Part shown: piece after piece, positions 33,682 through 38,865 of the stretch
Layout: each line of letters begins with the position of its first letter
Numbering within the stretch: position 1 is the first letter of the stretch
Assembly: GCA_015665275.1 (NCBI GenBank)
Contig: JADFAL010000065.1
Coordinates: 1-38,865 of the forward strand
Direction of reading: 5' to 3'
Length of the DNA stretch: 38,865 nt
Source of the DNA: Flavobacteriales bacterium
Lineage (GTDB): Bacteria > Bacteroidota > Bacteroidia > Flavobacteriales_D > Crocinitomicaceae
Made by a program: the position numbers and the translations under genes
Notes under the pieces: generated by a model
Databases searched by the model: none
The model's input: only the letters and a program-made list of their open reading frames with translations
Told to the model about the DNA's origin: nothing

Positions 33682-33873
33682 AACTTGTGGTTTTTAGAAT
33701 GGACTTTAATATAACAATAAATACGGGGTTTTATTATCTCAAATTCTGTTAAAAACCACAAACGGTTGTGAAATCCTACAAATGGCAAGCCCTGCAGGAT
33801 TTATCCACAGGGCCTGAGTATTTTATTCACAACACGCTGATATAGTGAATGATACAAGAAGTTGTTTTGGATT
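33682..33873. other. AT-rich intergenic region with two perfect DnaA boxes and inverted repeats
   Basis: The DnaA boxes TTATCCACA (33801-33809) and TTATTCACA (33823-33831) have the same orientation, with starts 22 bp apart, about two helical turns. Upstream of them are an 11-bp perfect inverted repeat (TGTGGTTTTTA 33686-33696 with its complement 33750-33760), an AT-rich stretch between its arms, and a 7-bp inverted repeat AAATCCT/AGGATTT (about 33771-33802). It could be a DnaA-regulated promoter, a DnaA-titration site or part of an origin. Confidence 0.55.
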
Positions 33874-34806
33874 CTATAATTCGTGTTTGATTACCTGATA
33901 CACCTCTTCTGTAACTGCATCACGAACGAAGATTACTACGTGAGAACTTGTATTGTCATACGCTTCGGGTACCTCATAAATGTAATTGAAGTAGTATTTT
34001 CCATTGTCCAGGTGTTCAGCGTCTAATTCTTGACCCCATACGGACCCGTCTATTGACTCTCGGAGGATGTCTTTATGAGAATAATTGAAAAGAGTGTCTG
34101 TTGGGGTCAATTGCGGTGAAATCGATTCATCCTCCACCAAGTAAGAAACAATGCGCAATTCATTAGTGAGCGCTGGGTCAACAACTTCTACTTCTGTATG
34201 AAGGAACAAACCGTTTGTGCTTGGATAGTAATTCGAGGCTGCTTGTAAGCGCACTTTGTTGTCATTAGTCTGCAAAATACTATTCGTAGAATTTGCCCAA
34301 TTTGGTGGGCCTTCCATTGGGGTTCCACTACCATTATCACGTCGACTAACTGCACCATATGGATTGCCAATGAAGTTACTTCCTGGCCATTGTACACCAA
34401 AATACTGACCTAAGGTTTCAGAAAGAGCATTGTAATAAATACCGTTAAAGATGTTATTCTCTAATTGAAAGGTCTCAGTTCCGTTAGGTCCGGCGTGAAT
34501 TCCCATAACCACAACGCGCCCGGGATTTGACGCCCTAATCGCGTACGCAGTGTCAGCAGCAATAGGGCAAAACTGGCATTTGTGCCCAGTATAATCCTCT
34601 ATCAAGACATTTCTCTCGTTGCTAGTATTAGCTGAGAATACTGGCCATGCATTTTGCGCATAATGAGCCGAATCACCGTTGGGGTAAAGTACATCATATG
34701 GATCTGTTCCCCCGAAAGGATCTGAAGAACCCGAAGGAGTTTCAACTTTCTCACAAGATGTACATAGAAGAGCCCCTAGCGCTCCAAATAATAATAGCTT
34801 TTTCAT
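33874..34806 (-). CDS. Omp28-family lipoprotein, paralogue 2
   Basis: A 310-residue lipoprotein: signal MKKLLLFGALGALLCTSC with the acylated Cys at 18. An Omp28-like domain follows, with RNVLIEDYTGHKCQFCP holding a CxxC in a thioredoxin-like position, then IHAGPNGTE and NPYGAVSRRDNG. The C-terminal half is beta-rich (HTEVEVVDP, YYFNYIYEVPEAYDN). The family is named after Omp28 of Porphyromonas; the CxxC suggests redox activity or metal binding, unproven. It is a tandem duplicate of the gene at 34904, separated from it by a terminator, so it is expressed from its own promoter. Start ATG 34806. Confidence 0.88.
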   Translation of the reverse strand: MKKLLLFGALGALLCTSCEKVETPSGSSDPFGGTDPYDVLYPNGDSAHYAQNAWPVFSANTSNERNVLIEDYTGHKCQFCPIAADTAYAIRASNPGRVVVMGIHAGPNGTETFQLENNIFNGIYYNALSETLGQYFGVQWPGSNFIGNPYGAVSRRDNGSGTPMEGPPNWANSTNSILQTNDNKVRLQAASNYYPSTNGLFLHTEVEVVDPALTNELRIVSYLVEDESISPQLTPTDTLFNYSHKDILRESIDGSVWGQELDAEHLDNGKYYFNYIYEVPEAYDNTSSHVVIFVRDAVTEEVYQVIKHEL

Positions 34807-34837
34807 AGTTCATGTAAATTAAGCAGGCCTCTTGACA

Positions 34838-34869
34838 TAAAAAAAGCCCCAAAGGCAATTCTTTGGAGC
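34838..34869 (-). terminator. terminator between the two Omp28-family genes
   Basis: On the minus strand GCTCCAAAG pairs with CTTTGGGGC (one G-U), loop of 6 nt, followed by seven Ts (forward A-run 34839-34845). Confidence 0.8.
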
Positions 34870-34903
34870 TTCTTGTAATCTTATAATTTCAGATAATGCC
34901 TTC

Positions 34904-35827
34904 TTAGAAATCGTGCTTAATTACCTGATATACTTCTTCTGTAACATCGTCTCGTACGAAAATCACCAAATGAGAGTTCGTATCGTCATAAGCATCCGGT
35001 ACTTCATAAATGTAGTTGAAGTAGTATTTTCCATTGTCTAGGTGTTCAGCATCCAATTCCTGTCCCCAAACAGATCCATCTAAAGATTCTCTTAGAATAT
35101 CATGGTGTACATAATCGTAAACTGTCGTGCTCCCGTCAAGTTGTGGCGCAACATGAGAATCTTCAACTAGGTAAGCGACAATATTCAATGGGTTCGTCAA
35201 TGATTGATCTACTACCTCAATTTCTGTGTGTAGAAACAAGCCTTTCGTAGTTGTGTAATAATTTGACATTGCCTGTAATCGAACCTTGTTGTCGTTCGTT
35301 GTGATGATATCAGCTACAGAATTCGCCCATGTTTGAGGTCCTTCCATAGGCGTTCCATTTCCATTATCTTTACGACTTATCGCCCCATAAGGGTTTCCCG
35401 CAAAATTACTTCCCGGCCAATTTACACCAAAATGCTGCCCTAAAGCTTCTGAGATGTAATTGTAAAATACACCGAAATATGTTGCATCTTCCATTTGCAA
35501 GTTCTCCGTTCCGTTAGGTCCAGCGTGAATTCCCATTACTATTACACGACCAGAGTTTGCAGCCTTAATGTTCTCCGCTTCCGCAGCTGCGGCTGGGCAG
35601 AATGTACATTTATGACCCGTATAATCTTCTAATAGTACGTTTCTATCATCGCTTGTGTTCGCTGGGAACGTTGGCCACGCATTCTGAGCGTAATGCGCAG
35701 AATCTCCATCCGGGTATAATTCGTAACTTCCTTGAGGAACACTTGGTCCATACGGCTGTTCCACTTTATCACAAGAAGCCAATAGAAATGCTCCAACCGC
35801 CAATACTAATAATACCTTCTTCATCAT
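34904..35827 (-). CDS. Omp28-family lipoprotein, paralogue 1
   Basis: A 307-residue lipoprotein with signal MMKKVLLVLAVGAFLLASC (ATG 35827, or the next ATG 35824). It shares most motifs with its neighbour at 33874: NVLLEDYTGHKCTFCP with CxxC, GIHAGPNGTE, NPYGAISRKDNG, GSVWGQELDAEHLDNG, and an almost identical C-terminus ending EEVYQVIKHDF. The two differ mainly in the linker after the lipid-bearing Cys. It starts 9 bp after the DUF6029 stop and ends at a terminator, so TlpA, DUF6029 and this gene form one unit. Confidence 0.9.
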   Translation of the reverse strand: MMKKVLLVLAVGAFLLASCDKVEQPYGPSVPQGSYELYPDGDSAHYAQNAWPTFPANTSDDRNVLLEDYTGHKCTFCPAAAAEAENIKAANSGRVIVMGIHAGPNGTENLQMEDATYFGVFYNYISEALGQHFGVNWPGSNFAGNPYGAISRKDNGNGTPMEGPQTWANSVADIITTNDNKVRLQAMSNYYTTTKGLFLHTEIEVVDQSLTNPLNIVAYLVEDSHVAPQLDGSTTVYDYVHHDILRESLDGSVWGQELDAEHLDNGKYYFNYIYEVPDAYDDTNSHLVIFVRDDVTEEVYQVIKHDF

Positions 35828-35836
35828 AATTCTATT

Positions 35837-37513
35837 TTAAAAACTGTGCGTTATTGATAATGTCAATCCGTTCGATGCAGGAACAAAGCGACATACTCCT
35901 CCAACGCAAAATAATCCAGCACGTTGGCGACCATAGCCCGCTGTTATTCGTGTAGCACCATAAATATACCCTGCAGATGCGTATATATAGTGGACTTGAC
36001 GCGATTCAACTGGGTTTCCATAATTGTACTGATCCATCACACTGAAGAACCAGTTTGGAGATACATTGTACTCAAGTACAGCCGTTACCCAATTCCCTTG
36101 ATCGTTGATTTCACCATCCTTGTTGTCCGCTATAAATAAGGCTTGCAATTCTGCACGAAGTGAATGTTTTCTATTGATCTTATATCCTGCCTCAATTACT
36201 CCAATGTTGGTACTTAATACCCCTTTTGCGTTTTCAGCAACCTTAGCCACGTCATTATTCAACATGATATTGAAATAGCTAAATTTCATCTTTAGCTTCT
36301 TGTTGAACTTACGGGAAATTTGAACATTGATGTCTTGCCAATAAAGGCTGTCATCCATATCAAACAAGCCTGTTTCGTAGAAAACACGATTGGAATCGAT
36401 CATATCTTGTGTAACGGCATTTCTATTCGGACCGTACGCAGTGGAGTAATTCAAGTTTACAGTAGTTCCGTACTTACCACCAAGTTTTGATCCTCTTGGA
36501 ATTGTGTACAAAATCTCCCCTTGAAAGGCCATTTCCCCAACAGGCTGTGTTGCGTAAGGATAAAGTGAAGCAACCAAGTTGTAGGTGTGAATTTTGTTCA
36601 TTGGCGGCAAGAAATTAATCAATGCATCTTGCAGCTGTGCATTTCGATCAGAACGATAACTCATATTATCTACTGACTTAGCAGAAACGGAAATTCCCAA
36701 TCCTTTTCGTGTATAACCCGCGTTGAACAATGCGGCATGACCGTAGTTGTAATTGAATTCATTATCTACAGACGGGTCCTGTTCTTTGATTGCGTATTCT
36801 CCATCAAGGGTGAATCCCTTATATCTGAACTTCGCGCGACCAGAATAAGATCCAACGTTTTCCGGAAGAACTAAGTCTTCTCTATCGTCTTCTTGAAACT
36901 TACTTACAAAGGATCCGCCAAGCGTTACTTTCAGTTTTTTGTCTTTTAACGCTGGAATTGCACGATTCAAATTGACTTCCCCATCGAAACCACGAACAAT
37001 TGCCGGAGCATGTACAATTTGACCGTCTTGAAATGAGAAACGCATCAGGCCATAAACTCCCTTAATTTTTACACCATCACGCGGACGGAGAATCACACGT
37101 GCGCCGTCAAGAAATGTATCATACCCAAGGTTTCTATCCTCAAATGCACGAAAAATCAAACCGGACCCGAACTGCTCGTAAAAAGATCCTATGGTAACAT
37201 CAATGAAATCATTCTCATACCCCACGTACCGCATTCCTAGACCTGTTCCTGAAAAACGGTTTGGATATCCTTGAATTCTTGGTAGATACGATTCCATTCG
37301 AATTCCGGCTTTGAACTTACCATTCGTGTAGAAAACGTTTATGTAAGAATTCAACAACCCTTTCTCAGGAGGCTGATTTGCGTTAATCACAGAATCCTCG
37401 TTCAGGTATTGGAAAATACTTTCCATGTTACCCGTGATGGTTCCGTTGTTGCCTTGAGACATTGCACCCGTAGATAGCAGAGCGAAAAGTCCGACAATCG
37501 TCAGTTTTTTCAT
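35837..37513 (-). CDS. DUF6029-type outer-membrane barrel protein
   Basis: A 558-residue exported protein with signal peptide MKKLTIVGLFALLSTGAMSQ (ATG 37513; a TTG directly before it is not needed). The body has many amphipathic beta-strands (INVFYTNGKFKAGIRMESYLP, SFYEQFGSGLIFRAFEDRNLG, in parts), and ends GLTLSITHSF with the terminal Phe typical of outer-membrane barrels. A C-x4-C pair near the end (CVGGVC) may form a disulfide. It matches the DUF6029 family, regularly found beside Omp28-like and TlpA-like genes in Flavobacteriia, as here. The function is unknown. Confidence 0.85.
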   Translation of the reverse strand: MKKLTIVGLFALLSTGAMSQGNNGTITGNMESIFQYLNEDSVINANQPPEKGLLNSYINVFYTNGKFKAGIRMESYLPRIQGYPNRFSGTGLGMRYVGYENDFIDVTIGSFYEQFGSGLIFRAFEDRNLGYDTFLDGARVILRPRDGVKIKGVYGLMRFSFQDGQIVHAPAIVRGFDGEVNLNRAIPALKDKKLKVTLGGSFVSKFQEDDREDLVLPENVGSYSGRAKFRYKGFTLDGEYAIKEQDPSVDNEFNYNYGHAALFNAGYTRKGLGISVSAKSVDNMSYRSDRNAQLQDALINFLPPMNKIHTYNLVASLYPYATQPVGEMAFQGEILYTIPRGSKLGGKYGTTVNLNYSTAYGPNRNAVTQDMIDSNRVFYETGLFDMDDSLYWQDINVQISRKFNKKLKMKFSYFNIMLNNDVAKVAENAKGVLSTNIGVIEAGYKINRKHSLRAELQALFIADNKDGEINDQGNWVTAVLEYNVSPNWFFSVMDQYNYGNPVESRQVHYIYASAGYIYGATRITAGYGRQRAGLFCVGGVCRFVPASNGLTLSITHSF

Positions 37514-37581
37514 CAATTTAAGCAGTTTTATAAGTTTCGCAGTAGTTATAGGTAAGTTGAACGTGTGTTCAATTCTTTGGT

Positions 37582-38103
37582 TTATTCCTTTTCGCCCTCA
37601 GTAAGTTCCAACAAGTGCTCGTATAGCTCTTCTTCATCACCAGAGGCATAGTTGTTATGCGAATACACTACGTTTCCGTTCTTGTCTAGCAAGAATGTAT
37701 GTGGAACATTATTCACTCCCATAGCACGTTTGAAGTCTCCGTTTGGATCCATCAATACTAAGTAATCCCAGCCAACACCATTCACATAAACCGGAACACG
37801 TCCTCTTGTTTGCTCATTATCTACAGATACAGCAACAAGGTTAACTCCTGTTTCTTCTTGCCAATCAATATATTCTTCGTGAATTGTATTCAATTCTCTT
37901 TTACAAGGTGAGCACCATGTGGCCCAGAAGCTAATAATTACGGGGCCTTCGAAACCAAGATCAGCCGTATTCACTACGTTTCCTTCCATGTCTTCCAATT
38001 GTAGAGAAGCAACTTTCTTTCCGTCGTCTGGGTTCCCTTCTTCTTGAGCTACTGCAGCAAGTGTAAATGTAAATCCAATAAGAAGTAATGCTAGTTTTTT
38101 CAT
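37582..38103 (-). CDS. TlpA-family periplasmic thioredoxin-like protein
   Basis: A 173-residue protein with signal peptide (MKKLALLLIGFTFTLAAVAQ) and one thioredoxin domain: SFWATWCSPCKREL with the redox CxxC, later VNNVPHTFLLDKNG containing the cis-proline. It would act outside the inner membrane as a thiol-disulfide reductase. First gene of the unit with DUF6029 and the CxxC-bearing Omp28-like protein, which suggests it reduces the cysteines of one of these partners; that is inference. Start ATG 38103. Confidence 0.93.
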   Translation of the reverse strand: MKKLALLLIGFTFTLAAVAQEEGNPDDGKKVASLQLEDMEGNVVNTADLGFEGPVIISFWATWCSPCKRELNTIHEEYIDWQEETGVNLVAVSVDNEQTRGRVPVYVNGVGWDYLVLMDPNGDFKRAMGVNNVPHTFLLDKNGNVVYSHNNYASGDEEELYEHLLELTEGEKE

Positions 38104-38157
38104 GTTACGTTTATTTATGTATTTGCTGCACGGAATTCAAATACCCTGCCGCAAATT

Positions 38158-38185
38158 CAAAAATAGCGCTTTTTTCCCCGTTCAA
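38158..38185 (-). promoter_or_regulatory. promoter of the TlpA-DUF6029-Omp28 unit
   Basis: Minus strand: TTG (38185-38183), 17-nt spacer, TATTTTTG (38165-38158). This fits the Bacteroidota housekeeping pattern and would give a leader of about 50 nt. Confidence 0.6.
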
Positions 38186-38239
38186 CGCCCAGAACTTCGT
38201 GAAAACTCTTGGAATCCTATAATGTTTTACTCTAGTCGA

Positions 38240-38272
38240 TTGGTATAGATATAGCGATTCTTACTATTTTTA
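38240..38272 (+). promoter_or_regulatory. possible promoter of the photolyase gene
   Basis: TTG (38240-38242), 22-nt spacer, TATTTTTA (38265-38272), one mismatch to TAnnTTTG at the last base. Transcription would begin about 20 nt before the ATG at 38298; a purine-rich stretch GAGAGAG lies just before the start. Confidence 0.4.
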
Positions 38273-38297
38273 TCTTGCAATTTAAAGAGAGAGTGAA

Positions 38298-38865
38298 ATG
38301 AAGGGAAAGCGAATTGCATTGCTATTAGGGAACTGTCTGTTTCCAGATCATCAATTGCTAGAACCAGATGAACAAACAGTTTTCGTGATGATCGAAGACT
38401 ATGGTCTTTGCACACACTATAACTACCACAAGCACAAACTGATTTTGTTTCTATCAGCAATGCGGTCTCATGCGGATCATATCCGAGAACACCATACTTT
38501 AGAATATATTCGATTGGATGACTTTCAACGTGACTTCTCCTATGAAGATCGTTTGCATTCCATTCTTACAAAGTATCCAGAGGTTGAAGAGATCGTCACG
38601 TATGACATAGAAGATCATTTCTTCGAAGCGCGCTTGAGTCATTTTTGCAATACAGAATCCATTGCTCTGCATCAAATCGATTCGCCCGGATTCTTGACTA
38701 CTAAAAGCCAATTTTCACAGTATTTCGAGGGAACCAAACGGCCGTTTATGCATACATTCTATCAACAGCAGCGAAAACGGTTGAAGATTCTTGTCGATTC
38801 GAAGGGAGCACCATTCCACGGGCAGTGGTCATTTGATGCAGATAACAGAAAAAAGTTACCCAAGG
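38298..38865 (+). CDS. PhrB-type (FeS-BCP) cryptochrome/photolyase, 3' end cut by window
   Basis: The frame from ATG 38298 stays open for 189 codons to the window end. It opens with MKGKRIALLLGNCLFPDHQ and continues with TVFVMIEDYGLCTHYNYHKHK, RLDDFQRDF, YDIEDHFFEARL and GQWSFDADNRKKLPK. These match the N-terminal half of the 'deoxyribodipyrimidine photolyase-related' proteins, the iron-sulfur bacterial cryptochromes/photolyases such as PhrB, which repair (6-4) photoproducts with light; full members are about 500 residues. The flavin-binding half and the cluster cysteines lie beyond this window. It diverges from the TlpA gene. Confidence 0.88.
   Translation, partial: MKGKRIALLLGNCLFPDHQLLEPDEQTVFVMIEDYGLCTHYNYHKHKLILFLSAMRSHADHIREHHTLEYIRLDDFQRDFSYEDRLHSILTKYPEVEEIVTYDIEDHFFEARLSHFCNTESIALHQIDSPGFLTTKSQFSQYFEGTKRPFMHTFYQQQRKRLKILVDSKGAPFHGQWSFDADNRKKLPK

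Noticed and set aside
38227-38711. Two short minus-strand frames (77 and 70 codons)
   Set aside because: Both lie opposite the photolyase reading frame, which has strong family motifs.

Overview
The window is about 39 kb of a Bacteroidota chromosome, most likely Flavobacteriales. Evidence for this is the moderately low GC content (my estimate by eye), a type IX secretion (T9SS) sorting domain on a large surface protein, Omp28-like and DUF6029 envelope proteins, promoters of the Bacteroidota type (TTG, 17-23 nt spacer, TAnnTTTG), mostly weak Shine-Dalgarno sites, and short lipoproteins starting MKK. I cannot name a genus. No tRNA, rRNA, CRISPR, insertion sequence or phage gene was seen.

Left flank (1-12.6 kb), ordinary chromosomal genes: recA and a BCP peroxiredoxin (minus strand), a 1214-residue secreted BNR/PKD/MAM/T9SS protein, an SPFH/stomatin protein, a small outer-membrane barrel, a DUF1295 membrane reductase, an M1 aminopeptidase lipoprotein, and divergent from it a biotin carboxyl carrier protein. 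The gaps hold good hairpin terminators and several short palindromic repeats.

Central locus (12.6-33.2 kb): an accessory locus for a cell-surface glycan or similar small molecule. It has three separate pairs of a cobalamin-binding-type radical SAM protein followed directly by a class I methyltransferase (13.6-15.8, 16.4-18.5 and 22.4-24.6 kb); a winged-helix/nucleotidyltransferase protein; an ArsR-type regulator; a GT4 and a GT-C glycosyltransferase; an arylsulfotransferase; a minus-strand operon of SGNH hydrolase, O-carbamoyltransferase, SxtJ-type membrane protein and a 51-residue DUF5989-type membrane peptide, which matches the sxtI-J-K-L module of saxitoxin clusters in content; a second SGNH protein; and an operon of Wzz-like chain-length protein, O-antigen ligase/polymerase, NodB deacetylase and GNAT acetyltransferase. 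Inferred together: a polymer is assembled, polymerised and length-controlled, then decorated by methyl, carbamoyl, acyl and perhaps sulfate groups. No initiating sugar-phosphate transferase and no flippase is present, so the pathway needs genes elsewhere.

Right flank (33.2-38.9 kb): an inverted pair of REP-like hairpins, a conserved-looking 65-residue protein, a short AT-rich gap with two perfect DnaA boxes 22 bp apart, tandem Omp28-family lipoproteins with a CxxC motif, a DUF6029 barrel, a TlpA-type thioredoxin, and, cut by the window end, a PhrB-type iron-sulfur photolyase/cryptochrome.

Most interesting: the sxtIJKL-like module, including a very small gene, beside three radical SAM/methyltransferase pairs and an arylsulfotransferase; and the paired DnaA boxes at 33.8 kb.
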